Part shown: positions 40,654 through 48,708 of the stretch, in pieces
Position numbering within the stretch: the stretch's first letter is position 1
How the letters are laid out: each line of letters opens with the position of its first letter
Position numbers and translations under genes: made by a program
Assembly (NCBI GenBank): GCA_040218575.1
Contig: JAVJRE010000003.1
Location: 1-64,000 of the forward strand
DNA: 64,000 bases
From: Alphaproteobacteria bacterium
Lineage (GTDB): Bacteria > Pseudomonadota > Alphaproteobacteria > JAVJRE01
Direction: 5' to 3'
The notes under the pieces: model-generated
Database searches by the model: none
Seen by the model: only the letters and a program-made list of their open reading frames with translations
What the model was told of the DNA's origin: nothing

Positions 40654-42191
40654 TGTCGGACTCTATTGAGGTGGCTGGATCGCCGGGCCAGTCGGCAAAT
40701 ACTTTGCGCGCACGACGAATCGGTATAGATGCCCAGTACGAATCCGTCGTGTTTATGCACAAGGACTGCCCGGTCTGTCGCTCGGAAGGATTTACGGCCC
40801 AGACGCGTGTGCGATTGACCTATGGTGATCGGTCAATCATCGCGACCGTGTTCCAGATCGTCAGTGACCTAGTGACACATGACGAAGCGGGCCTGTCGGA
40901 GACGGCGTGGCGCCGTCTCGGACTTTCAGGCGGCGAGATAATTTCCGTGAGCCATCCCCGCCCACTTCTGTCGCTGAGTGACTTACGTGGAAAAGTCTAT
41001 GGACGTCCGTTCAATGCTGTGGCTTTGGATATGATTGTCAATGATGTCGTCGCAGGTCGATACTCGGATATTCATCTGTCTTCGTTCATCACGGCATGTT
41101 CAGCCAGGCCGCTCGACCTTGACGAAACGGTTGCCCTGACCAAAGCCATGATGAGTGCCGGTGAGCGGCTGAGCTGGAGCAAAAGCCTAATTTCCGACAA
41201 GCACTGTGTCGGCGGACTACCAGGCAACCGTACGACGCCGATTGTGGTGGCCATTGCTGCTGCTTGTGGCCTGACGATACCTAAGACATCATCCCGGGCG
41301 ATCACGTCTCCCGCCGGCACTGCAGATGCAATGGAAACCTTGGCACCGGTTGATCTCAGTATTCAAGCCATGCGGAAGGTAGTCGAACGGGAAGGAGGGT
41401 GTATTGTTTGGGGCGGGGCGGTACGGCTGAGCCCAGCCGACGACACCCTGATACGGGTTGAACGGGCGCTCGATCTGGATAGCGAAGGGCAGCTTGTCGC
41501 GTCTGTTATATCGAAGAAGGCGGCTGCTGGAGCCACTCATCTCATACTCGATCTTCCAGTGGGTCCAACGGCGAAGGTGCGTAGCACAGCGACGGCTTCT
41601 GCGCTATCGCGGAGTCTGCTTGCCGTCGCACAGACTTGCGGAATAGAGGCGCGCGTAATCATCACGGACGGACAACAGCCGGTTGGTCGCGGTATCGGAC
41701 CGGCTCTTGAGGCGTTGGATGTTCTGGCTGTACTGCAGGGAAAACCTGACGCACCGCGTGATTTACGTGACCGCGCTATATCTCTGGCGGGCGGGCTACT
41801 TGAACTGGTCGGCAGCGCGGAGGTCGGTTGCGGTGAGGCTATGGCGTCTGAGGTGCTCAATGACGGTCGCGCCTGGAGAAAATTTCAGGGAATATGTGAA
41901 GCTCAGGGCGGCATGCGCGAGCCGACCACTGCCGCTCACCATCGCCCTGTAATAGCAAGCAAGGCAGGACAAGTGACGATGATTGACAACCGTCGGCTTG
42001 CGCGAGTGGCCAAGCTCGCCGGGGCCCCAAGTGCTAAATCAGCAGGCATTGAACTCCATGTGCGCCTTGGCACGAATGTCTCTTTGGGTGAGCCGCTGTA
42101 CACGGTGCATGCGGAGGCGTCGGGCGAGCTGTCATATAGTTTGGCATATGTGGCTGAAAACGAAGACATCATAGCGTTGAGCGACGTGTGA
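40653..42191 (+). CDS. AMP/thymidine phosphorylase family enzyme
   Basis: 512 aa from the ATG at 40653 (TGATG overlap with the MBL gene). It has the long N-terminal extension of archaeal-type AMP phosphorylase (barrel ahead of the glycosyltransferase-3 domain), then YSDIHLSSFITACSARPLDL, the phosphate-binding KSLISDKHCVGGLPGNRTTP (K-x-x-G-G-x-x-x) and SPAGTADAMETLAPVDLS. The family converts NMPs and phosphate to ribose-1,5-bisphosphate and base, feeding ribulose-bisphosphate-like pathways in archaea; bacterial members are less studied. With PRPP synthetase directly downstream it likely links nucleotide salvage and PRPP pools. Confidence 0.85.
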   Translation: MSDSIEVAGSPGQSANTLRARRIGIDAQYESVVFMHKDCPVCRSEGFTAQTRVRLTYGDRSIIATVFQIVSDLVTHDEAGLSETAWRRLGLSGGEIISVSHPRPLLSLSDLRGKVYGRPFNAVALDMIVNDVVAGRYSDIHLSSFITACSARPLDLDETVALTKAMMSAGERLSWSKSLISDKHCVGGLPGNRTTPIVVAIAAACGLTIPKTSSRAITSPAGTADAMETLAPVDLSIQAMRKVVEREGGCIVWGGAVRLSPADDTLIRVERALDLDSEGQLVASVISKKAAAGATHLILDLPVGPTAKVRSTATASALSRSLLAVAQTCGIEARVIITDGQQPVGRGIGPALEALDVLAVLQGKPDAPRDLRDRAISLAGGLLELVGSAEVGCGEAMASEVLNDGRAWRKFQGICEAQGGMREPTTAAHHRPVIASKAGQVTMIDNRRLARVAKLAGAPSAKSAGIELHVRLGTNVSLGEPLYTVHAEASGELSYSLAYVAENEDIIALSDV

Positions 42192-43114
42192 TGCCGCCAC
42201 CCCTTGTGGTGCTGCAGGAAGGTGACCCTTTTGGCAAACGCCTGGCCGGAGCAATTGGAGCTGAGGTGGCGCAGTTTGAACTTCGCCGTTTCCCTGACGG
42301 TGAAACCTACCTGCGATACGATACGCCGCCCGGGGGGCGATCCGTCGTCATACTATGTTCCTTGGACCGGCCGGACGGGAAGTTCCTTCCGCTGCTGTTC
42401 GCTGCAGCTACCGCTCGTGATCTCGGCGCGAAATCCGTCGGACTCGTTAGCCCCTATCTTCCCTACATGCGGCAAGATCGTCGGTTTCGCCCGGGCGAAG
42501 CCGTGACGTCAGCCTATTTTGCTGAATTTCTCTCGGATCAGTTTGATTGGCTGGTGACTATTGACCCGCACCTTCATCGGCGGAGCTCACTGTCTGAGAT
42601 ATACTCGATGCGAACGGCGGTTCTTCACGCGGCCCCTTTGATCGCAGAGTGGATCCGAAAGAATATAGAGTTCCCGCTTCTTATCGGGCCTGATGAGGAA
42701 AGCGAGCAATGGGTTGCAGACGTTGGTCGTGACGCCGGAGCTCCGCATCTCGTGCTGCAGAAAATTCGGCATGGTGATCGTGAAGTGGACGTGTCGATTC
42801 CGGATACCGAGCGGTGGCGGGACCGCACGCCAGTAATCGTGGACGACATTATTTCGTCAGGGCACACACTGATCGAAACGGTCGGCCACCTGGTGCGCGC
42901 CGATATGAAGCCACCGATCTGTGTCGCCGTTCATGGGCTATTCGCGGAAGGCTCATATCAGAAGCTTGTGCAGGCCGGTGCGGCGCGGATCGTCACCTCG
43001 AATACGATCTCTCATGAAACCAACGCTATCGACGTCACAAGCCTGCTCGCTGTCGCCGTCGGTGAGCTGATTGGCCTACCGGCGCCGGTTGCAAGCCGAA
43101 ATCGCCGCCCATGA
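42191..43114 (+). CDS. prs: Ribose-phosphate pyrophosphokinase
   Basis: 307 aa from the ATG at 42191 (TGATG overlap). Characteristic PRPP synthetase motifs: FPDGETYLRYDTPPGG, SPYLPYMRQDRRFRPGEAVT (the flexible loop), LVTIDPHLHRRSSL, PLLIGPDEESEQWV and the PRPP loop VIVDDIISSGHTLIETV. It makes PRPP from ribose-5-phosphate and ATP. A slightly short, diverged paralogue type, probably not the essential housekeeping copy because it is embedded in the MBL/AMP phosphorylase operon. In many Proteobacteria this cluster is linked to stress or low oxygen, which is context knowledge. Confidence 0.9.
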   Translation: MPPPLVVLQEGDPFGKRLAGAIGAEVAQFELRRFPDGETYLRYDTPPGGRSVVILCSLDRPDGKFLPLLFAAATARDLGAKSVGLVSPYLPYMRQDRRFRPGEAVTSAYFAEFLSDQFDWLVTIDPHLHRRSSLSEIYSMRTAVLHAAPLIAEWIRKNIEFPLLIGPDEESEQWVADVGRDAGAPHLVLQKIRHGDREVDVSIPDTERWRDRTPVIVDDIISSGHTLIETVGHLVRADMKPPICVAVHGLFAEGSYQKLVQAGAARIVTSNTISHETNAIDVTSLLAVAVGELIGLPAPVASRNRRP

Positions 43115-43124
43115 TACTGAGTTC

Positions 43125-43397
43125 CTAGGACTTCCGGCCGCGCGCGGCGAAAAAGTTGTAGATGGGTATGAATACGATTGCCGCATACCAGCCATAGGCA
43201 AAAGCCCAGAGCAATCCAATGAAGAAGCTTTGCCAGGAAAACCAGATGAACCCCGGCAGCAACATGGGGAGCAGCTGATGCATGTTCGCATTCTGAAAGA
43301 TCAACCCGTAGCTCACGCAAACCAGGTAGGTGATGACCAGAAATACTGCCAGGCTCATGCCAACGGGAACGATCCGCAACGGTAAGCGTTCGGTCAT
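43125..43397 (-). CDS. DUF5676-family small membrane protein
   Basis: 90 aa from the ATG at 43397. Two membrane helices: VPVGMSLAVFLVITYLVCVS and FIGLLWAFAYGWYAAIVFIP, separated by a short loop with HQLLPMLLPGF. Family DUF5676 is typically found beside copper-handling and heavy-metal genes in Alphaproteobacteria. Convergent with the PRPP synthetase gene, downstream of the cupredoxin gene, and preceded by a terminator that separates the two. Confidence 0.8.
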   Translation of the reverse strand: MTERLPLRIVPVGMSLAVFLVITYLVCVSYGLIFQNANMHQLLPMLLPGFIWFSWQSFFIGLLWAFAYGWYAAIVFIPIYNFFAARGRKS

Positions 43398-43448
43398 GGT
43401 GTGCGCCTCGTAAGGTAAACTGGGTTCAAGCCATCCCTTGCCGCAACG

Positions 43449-43482
43449 GAAAAAGGGCAACGCACTCTCGGCGTCGCCCTTT
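43449..43482 (-). terminator. Rho-independent terminator downstream of the cupredoxin gene
   Basis: On the minus strand AAAGGGCGACGC pairs with GCGTTGCCCTTT (11 of 12 bp, 7-nt loop) and is followed by a T-run. It lies 100 bp after the cupredoxin stop and just before the DUF5676 start, so it ends the cupredoxin transcript or acts as an attenuator for DUF5676. Confidence 0.75.
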
Positions 43483-43581
43483 CCCTGGGAGGGACCGTAG
43501 TCATTTGAAGCTCAGCTTCATAGGCATAGTTCATTCCAAACTCGTACACGTCAATGCCGGACCGTGGCCCGCGACGAACCG

Positions 43582-44133
43582 TCACGCGATATCGGCAACT
43601 ACTTTCACCACCGCGTGTTGGCCAGCTTCGTAGTGCTCAGGGATGAAGCAGCCGACCTCCCATTCGCCTTCGGCGCCGGCAGGAATCCAGATGTGCATGG
43701 TTGCTGTCGGCAGCGGTGCGTCATCGTCGTCGGGCCGCGGTGGCAGGTGAACGCCCATCATACCATGCGCCATATGCCGTCGCTGACCGGACTGCATCAT
43801 TGAGGGGCCGAACAGGTTTTCGGCATAGTGCCGTTCCTCCATATCCGGTCCGCGACCAAAATGGATTTCGTGGTCCAGCCAGCCTTCGTTGATAAACTGA
43901 ATCAGGTGAGGCCGCCCGGAGACCAGAGTAATTGGTGCGTTCTCTTCCTTGCCGTCCTCCCGGAAATAGAACTCACCGGTATAGATGGTGAGGTCTGGTC
44001 CCATGTCGTGCTCGGCGTGGGCAAAGGCGGGACGGGTATTTGCTAACAGCGGCAGGGCCACGGCGGCGCCCAATGCGAGGGTCAGTGATCGGCGGGTCAG
44101 AAGCGTGCCTGACTGCCCGGACGTCTTGAACAT
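43582..44133 (-). CDS. Exported cupredoxin-like copper protein
   Basis: 183 aa from the ATG at 44133, which follows AGGGAGA. A Tat-type signal (LLTRRSLTLALGAAVALPLL, twin Arg) ends near AFAHA. Plastocyanin-like body: LTIYTGEFYFREDG, WLDHEIHFGRGPDMEERHYA (first His ligand) and GCFIPEHYEAGQHAVVKVV with Cys and His ligands. The usual axial Met after C-x-x-P-x-H-Y-E-A-G is Gln, as in stellacyanin-type sites, and this should shift the redox potential. It has a Met/His-rich middle (MMQSGQRRHMAHGMMGVHLP) that could bind additional Cu+. A periplasmic copper chaperone or electron carrier. Confidence 0.82.
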   Translation of the reverse strand: MFKTSGQSGTLLTRRSLTLALGAAVALPLLANTRPAFAHAEHDMGPDLTIYTGEFYFREDGKEENAPITLVSGRPHLIQFINEGWLDHEIHFGRGPDMEERHYAENLFGPSMMQSGQRRHMAHGMMGVHLPPRPDDDDAPLPTATMHIWIPAGAEGEWEVGCFIPEHYEAGQHAVVKVVADIA

Positions 44134-44367
44134 GGTCAAATCTCCCTGGTCAGAGTGCGAATTACCATAAGCCGATCTGGGCCGTTCATGCCTTGATCTA
44201 TGTTGAGTTTCGCGCGAATTGGCCGGGGCATAGTGTCGCGGTCCGAAACGTCACAGAGCAGTATTTGTCTGCTAGACTGACCAAACGGCACTCATGGACG
44301 TATCGGCCGGATCCTGTGCCGTGGCTGCAGTCCACCCCCGCCATATAGTCCGGCCGGGAGCAGTTTG

Positions 44368-44961
44368 ATGCGCATCGATCCAGTGCCAGCAGAGTCTCCG
44401 CCATGGCTCCTGCGGCCTTTCTTCTGGAACCAGCGACGAAAGTACGGTCAGGTCCTGGACGCTGCACGGGCATGGGCCCGCTCGCCACGCCTGTTTCTCG
44501 GTGTAGCCTTCCTCTACGGCATAATTGACCGTCGTCGCTCACCCATTGAACCAGCCCTACGCTCACTCATTACTGTGCGCGTGTCACAGATAAACTGGTG
44601 TGTCTTCTGCGTCGATATCAATTCCGCCACACTGCTGAAGCGCGGCGTTACCCCGGAGAAGATCGACGCGCTAGTCATGTGGCGTGATAGCGCCCTGTTC
44701 TCAGATCGTGAACGCGCCGCACTTGACTATGCGGAGGCCATGACGCGGTCGGACCTGGACGTTGAGGGCAGTCACGTTGCTGCGCTGCGGCGGTATTTTG
44801 ACGACGACGCCATCGTCGAGCTGACTGGGCTGATCGCCTTCCAGAACATGTCCAGCAAGTTCAACAGCGCTCTGGCTGTCCCAGCCCAGGGTTTTTGTCG
44901 CCTGCCTAACGCAGCCGATCGTGGGTCGTCGCAGAAGGCACATGTCGTGGACATCCAATGA
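44368..44961 (+). CDS. Carboxymuconolactone decarboxylase/AhpD-like protein
   Basis: 197 aa from the ATG at 44368 (GGGAG upstream). AhpD-like fold with SPIEPALRSLITVRVSQINW then CVFCVDINSATLLKRGV, in which C-x-x-C and H-x-x(N) form the peroxidase-like redox site; the usual His is replaced by Asn (VDINS). The family reduces peroxides through a disulfide-relay partner or decarboxylates muconolactones; the substrate is unclear. The permease start overlaps its stop (ATGA), so the two are translationally coupled. Confidence 0.82.
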   Translation: MRIDPVPAESPPWLLRPFFWNQRRKYGQVLDAARAWARSPRLFLGVAFLYGIIDRRRSPIEPALRSLITVRVSQINWCVFCVDINSATLLKRGVTPEKIDALVMWRDSALFSDRERAALDYAEAMTRSDLDVEGSHVAALRRYFDDDAIVELTGLIAFQNMSSKFNSALAVPAQGFCRLPNAADRGSSQKAHVVDIQ

Positions 44962-46283
44962 GTGCCGGGCACCAGACCGAGTATCGGGAAAACAGTATCA
45001 GCCTGATCGCCGGTATCTCCATGGGGACCGGCGTCATGATCGGCGCCGGTATCTTCGCCCTGACCGGTCAGATTGCAGAGCTGGCGGGACCGTGGTTCCC
45101 GCTCTCCTTTATTGCCGGTGCCATCGTCACCGGATTCAGTGCCTACACTTATATCAAAATGTCGAATGCCTATCCGTCGGCCGGCGGCATCGCCATGATT
45201 CTGCGCAAGGCCTATGGCCCCGGCGCCATCGCTGCCGCAGCCTCCCTGCTGATGGCGTTCTCCATGGTGATCAATGAGAGCCTAGTGGCGCGCACCTTCG
45301 CCACCTATGCCCTGCGGCCGTTTGACGTGGCGCAGGAGAGTTTTCTGATTCCTACGCTCGGTGTCGGCCTGATCGTCTTCGCTTATCTGGTGAATATCTC
45401 CGGCAACCGGTCCGTCGGGGTGTTTTCCTTCACCATGGCGCTGCTCAAGATCGGTGGTATCGCGCTCTTCGGTGTCGCTGCCTTGTGGGCCGGCGGCTTT
45501 TCTTTCGCGCCAGCCGCCGGAGCAATGGACCCGATTCCGCTCACAGGTTTTATCGCGTCTGTCGCCCTGTCCATTCTGGCCTTCAAGGGATTTACCACCA
45601 TCACCAACAGCGGCGCCGAGATCGTCAATCCACATAAGAATGTTGGCCGGGCAATCATGCTGTCCATTGCTATTTGCGTCGTGGTTTATCTGCTGGTGGC
45701 CTTTGCGGTCGGGTCCAGCCTGACTCTGGACGAAATCATTGCAGCGCGTGACTATGCGCTTGCCAGGGCAGCGGAACCGACACTCGGACCATATGGATTC
45801 TATTTCACTATCGCGCTTGCCATCGTCGCTACAGCATCCGGCCTTCTGGCCAGTATATTTGCGGTGTCGCGGATGTTGGCCATGCTGACCGACATGAAGA
45901 TGATCCCGCACAGCCATTTCGGCATGTCCGGCATGATCCGGGAGCACACACTGGTCTATACGGTGGTGACGGCGGCGGTTCTGACCGTATTCTTTGATCT
46001 TGGACGCATCGCCTCGCTGGGTGCGTTCTTCTATCTGGTCATGGACATCCTGATTCACTGGGGTGTGTTTCGCGCCCTTAGGCAGGAGATTGGCGCGCGC
46101 GGCTGGGTGCTGATTGGTGCCATAGGTCTTGATGCCATTGTGCTTGGTGCTTTTGGTGCGATGAAGCTGCGATCCGACCCGCTCATCGTCATCATCGCCG
46201 TAGCGGGCATTGCGCTCGTGTTTCTTTTTGAGCGTCTGTACCTAAAACGGTGGCTGGAGACGGATACAGTGGAAGATCATTGA
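44958..46283 (+). CDS. APC-superfamily amino acid/polyamine permease
   Basis: 441 aa with about 12 membrane helices. The first helix contains the conserved IAGISMGTGVMIGAGIFALT, the G-S-G-I/A-G-I-F-type substrate-binding break. Later stretches TGFSAYTYIKMSNAYPSAGG (the Y-P-x-x-G-G motif) and ISGNRSVGVFSFTMALLKIG are typical of the APC family. It imports an amino acid or polyamine by proton symport; the substrate cannot be read from the sequence. Overlaps the CMD gene. Convergent with merR. Confidence 0.9.
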   Translation: MSAGHQTEYRENSISLIAGISMGTGVMIGAGIFALTGQIAELAGPWFPLSFIAGAIVTGFSAYTYIKMSNAYPSAGGIAMILRKAYGPGAIAAAASLLMAFSMVINESLVARTFATYALRPFDVAQESFLIPTLGVGLIVFAYLVNISGNRSVGVFSFTMALLKIGGIALFGVAALWAGGFSFAPAAGAMDPIPLTGFIASVALSILAFKGFTTITNSGAEIVNPHKNVGRAIMLSIAICVVVYLLVAFAVGSSLTLDEIIAARDYALARAAEPTLGPYGFYFTIALAIVATASGLLASIFAVSRMLAMLTDMKMIPHSHFGMSGMIREHTLVYTVVTAAVLTVFFDLGRIASLGAFFYLVMDILIHWGVFRALRQEIGARGWVLIGAIGLDAIVLGAFGAMKLRSDPLIVIIAVAGIALVFLFERLYLKRWLETDTVEDH

Positions 46284-46332
46284 TCTAACTGGTACCGACT
46301 TTGCCCCGAGATGCTGGACGATCAGCGCAGTG

Positions 46333-46740
46333 CTATGGGGCCTTGTAAAGAGTTTCAATGATCGGGCAGTCGGACAGAGCGCCCTGTTCACACGAGGCGA
46401 TCATTCTCTTTAGTACGGACTGCATCTTCTTCAGATCGACGATTCGTGCCCTGATCTCCTTCAATTGGTCAGCGGCAATGGCTCGTACGTCGTCGCACTC
46501 GGGTTCTTCCTGATCGACGAACGTCAGCAATTCGCGCATCCTCTGCGTCGAGAACCCTAACTCGCGACAGCGACGCAGAAAGACGAGCCGTTTAAGGTTG
46601 TCCATATCGAATCGGCGATGACCACTAGGCATCCGCTGGACCGGTTCGAGTAAACCAACCTTTTCATAGTAGCGGACTGTTTCCGGCAGGCAGTGAGCCT
46701 GGTCGGCGAGTTCACCTATGGTCATCAAAGTCAGCGCCAT
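46333..46740 (-). CDS. merR: MerR-family metal regulator of the mer locus
   Basis: 135 aa from the ATG at 46740 (GGAGAAGCGA upstream). N-terminal wHTH: MTIGELADQAHCLPETVRYY, EKVGLLEPVQRMPSGHRRFD and LKRLVFLRRCRELGFSTQRM. Metal ligands: Cys in EEPECDDV (MerR C82 position) and the C-terminal pair SCEQGALSDC with C-x7-C spacing, one residue shorter than in classic MerR (C-x8-C) and equal to CueR. So it mixes a mercury/zinc-type first Cys with a copper-type loop. The divergent merFA genes argue for Hg(II) sensing. Autoregulation is likely through the shared promoter region. Confidence 0.85.
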   Translation of the reverse strand: MALTLMTIGELADQAHCLPETVRYYEKVGLLEPVQRMPSGHRRFDMDNLKRLVFLRRCRELGFSTQRMRELLTFVDQEEPECDDVRAIAADQLKEIRARIVDLKKMQSVLKRMIASCEQGALSDCPIIETLYKAP

Positions 46741-46806
46741 TCGCTTCTCCACATTGGCCTCCGGCATTGGCTAGCAGGCACTCTTCAAAGCGTGAGCACA
46801 AGGGCC

Positions 46807-46837
46807 TTGTATCTGTAGTTGGTACAGATTCTACGCT
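46807..46837 (+). promoter_or_regulatory. MerR-type promoter/operator for merFA (19-bp spacer)
   Basis: TTGTAT (-35, 46807-46812) and TACGCT (-10, 46832-46837) are 19 bp apart. The spacer holds the perfect dyad CTGTA-GTTGG-TACAG. This is the layout of mer promoters, where MerR represses and, with Hg(II), activates by twisting the overlong spacer. It reads toward merF. Confidence 0.78.
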
Positions 46838-46919
46838 TTGGTCAATGCAATATCAGGTGACCGGCACACGCACTCGAGGCGTCGTGCGCGGTCATCGTGT
46901 CTGAAGGGACCATTGTGCT

Positions 46920-47171
46920 GTGAACAACAAACGACTTCTTGTCGTCGGCATGGGTGGATCTCTGCTGGCCGCGCTCTGCTGCTTTACACCAGTTCTGGTA
47001 CTGGGGCTCGGTGTTGTTGGGCTGTCGGCGTGGCTGGGGTGGCTGGACTTCGTGCTGTTTCCGGCGCTTGGCTTTTTTGTCCTGCTGACCGCCTACGCCC
47101 TCTACCGACAGCGCAGACAGATGAAAGCCGCTCCGACAGCGTCCATCGGGCAATCGGGAGCCGGCTCATGA
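46920..47171 (+). CDS. merF: MerF mercury transporter
   Basis: 83 aa from the GTG at 46920 with AGGGA upstream. Two membrane helices, the first with the vicinal cysteines of the Hg(II) pathway: GSLLAALCCFTPVLVLGLGV; then WLDFVLFPALGFFVLLTAYA and a basic tail. The length and the single CC in helix 1 fit MerF (about 80 aa), not MerT (about 116 aa). It carries Hg(II) into the cytosol for reduction by MerA. Overlaps merA by 4 nt. MerF usually has a second Cys pair near the end of the second loop; here that pair is absent. Confidence 0.82.
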   Translation: MNNKRLLVVGMGGSLLAALCCFTPVLVLGLGVVGLSAWLGWLDFVLFPALGFFVLLTAYALYRQRRQMKAAPTASIGQSGAGS

Positions 47172-48610
47172 CGGCAACTGAACAAGTGGACCGGCAGGCA
47201 TCGGCCAGCCATAACCGTGCGGCGGCAGACCTCATTGTCGTCGGGGCCGGGTCGGCTGGATTCTCGGCAGCGATTACGGCGGCGGAGCTGGGCGCGAAGG
47301 TCGCCCTGGTTGGCCACGGCACGATTGGCGGAACATGCGTCAATGTCGGGTGTGTTCCATCCAAGACGCTGATTCGCGCCGTTGAAACCGTACACCAGGC
47401 CAGGTCCGCGTCCCGATTTTCTGGCATCGAAGCTCATGGCTGTCTCGCTGACTGGACGGCGCTAGCCCACCAAAAGGATAGTTTGGTCGCAGAGTTGCGC
47501 CAGGCGAAGTATCTGGATCTTCTGCCGCAATATGAAGGCGTCACTTACACTGATGGTCCGGCCCGGCTGGTGGAGGGCGGTGTCCGGGTCAATGGCAGCC
47601 TTCTGTCTTCAGACAGGGTCATCATCGCCACAGGGGCGCAGCCAGCCCTGCCCGAGATCCCAGGCATTGAGACGGTTCCCTACCTCACCAGCACCTCTGC
47701 ACTGGCTTTGGAGAAGCTGCCCAGGTCACTGCTTGTCATAGGCGGTGGCTATATCGGCTGTGAACTGGCGCAGATGTTCTCCCGCGCCGGCGTTGCCGTC
47801 ACCCTGGTCTTCCGCAGCCGTCTTCTGCCTGAAGCGGAACCGGAGATCAGTGATGCGCTCACCGGTTATCTCCGTGACGACGGTATGCAGATCCGGGACG
47901 GACTCTCCTATCAGGCGATCACAAACACCGGACACGGGGTCGCCCTGGAGGTCGTCGATGACGACGTCACCGATACGATTGAGGCCGACGCCGTTCTCGT
48001 CGCGACGGGGCGCCGGCCCAACACAGACGGGCTTGGGCTGGGCGAGGCCGGTATAGACCTGTCGCCCGGGGGTGCCGTCCAGGTGGATGACCGGCAACGG
48101 ACCACCCGGACCGGTGTCTATGCGGCGGGCGATGTGACCGGCCGCAACATGTTCGTGTATATGGCCGCTCACAGCGCGCGGATTGCTGCGGAAAACGCTC
48201 TCAATGGCGACAATCGTCGCTATGACGCATCGGTGATACCAGCGGTCGTGTTCACCGACCCGCAGGTGGCGAGCTGCGGGCTGACGGAAGCTAGCGCCAG
48301 ATCGCAGGGGATGGAGGTGCGGACCTCAGTGCTTCCCCTCAGCTATGTTCCGCGTGCAATTGCGGCTCGCGACACGCGGGGACTCATCAAGCTCATTGCC
48401 GAAACGCGCACGGGTCGGCTTGTGGGTGCGCATATTTTGGCGCCGGAGGGCGCAGACAGCATCCAGACAGCCGTCCTTGCCATCAAACACGGCCTGAAAG
48501 CCACGGAGCTAGCCGAAACGATCTTTCCCTATCTGACGACAGTAGAAGGGCTGAAGCTTGCGGCGCAGACCTTCGACAAGGATGTTTCCAAGCTGTCCTG
48601 TTGTGCCTGA
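47168..48610 (+). CDS. merA: Mercuric reductase
   Basis: 480 aa from the ATG at 47168. No N-terminal MerP-like domain. FAD domain LIVVGAGSAGFSAAITAAEL, redox-active disulfide GTIGGTCVNVGCVPSK, NAD domain SLLVIGGGYIGCELAQMFSR and FAD end GVYAAGDVTGRNMFVYMAA. The C-terminal dimer domain ends KLSCCA, with the vicinal cysteines that hand Hg(II) to the active site, so it is a true MerA rather than a general disulfide reductase. It reduces Hg(II) to Hg(0) with NADPH. The merF-merA pair lies in the MerR-controlled operon. Confidence 0.94.
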   Translation: MTATEQVDRQASASHNRAAADLIVVGAGSAGFSAAITAAELGAKVALVGHGTIGGTCVNVGCVPSKTLIRAVETVHQARSASRFSGIEAHGCLADWTALAHQKDSLVAELRQAKYLDLLPQYEGVTYTDGPARLVEGGVRVNGSLLSSDRVIIATGAQPALPEIPGIETVPYLTSTSALALEKLPRSLLVIGGGYIGCELAQMFSRAGVAVTLVFRSRLLPEAEPEISDALTGYLRDDGMQIRDGLSYQAITNTGHGVALEVVDDDVTDTIEADAVLVATGRRPNTDGLGLGEAGIDLSPGGAVQVDDRQRTTRTGVYAAGDVTGRNMFVYMAAHSARIAAENALNGDNRRYDASVIPAVVFTDPQVASCGLTEASARSQGMEVRTSVLPLSYVPRAIAARDTRGLIKLIAETRTGRLVGAHILAPEGADSIQTAVLAIKHGLKATELAETIFPYLTTVEGLKLAAQTFDKDVSKLSCCA

Positions 48611-48708
48611 CGGGCGAAGCCTAGCCACTCCCACTGCTGCCGGAGACTGCCACGCGGGGCGAGTATCACGGTCGTCGTTTTCGTTGCTGCAAGCGGACCA
48701 TCAATGAA

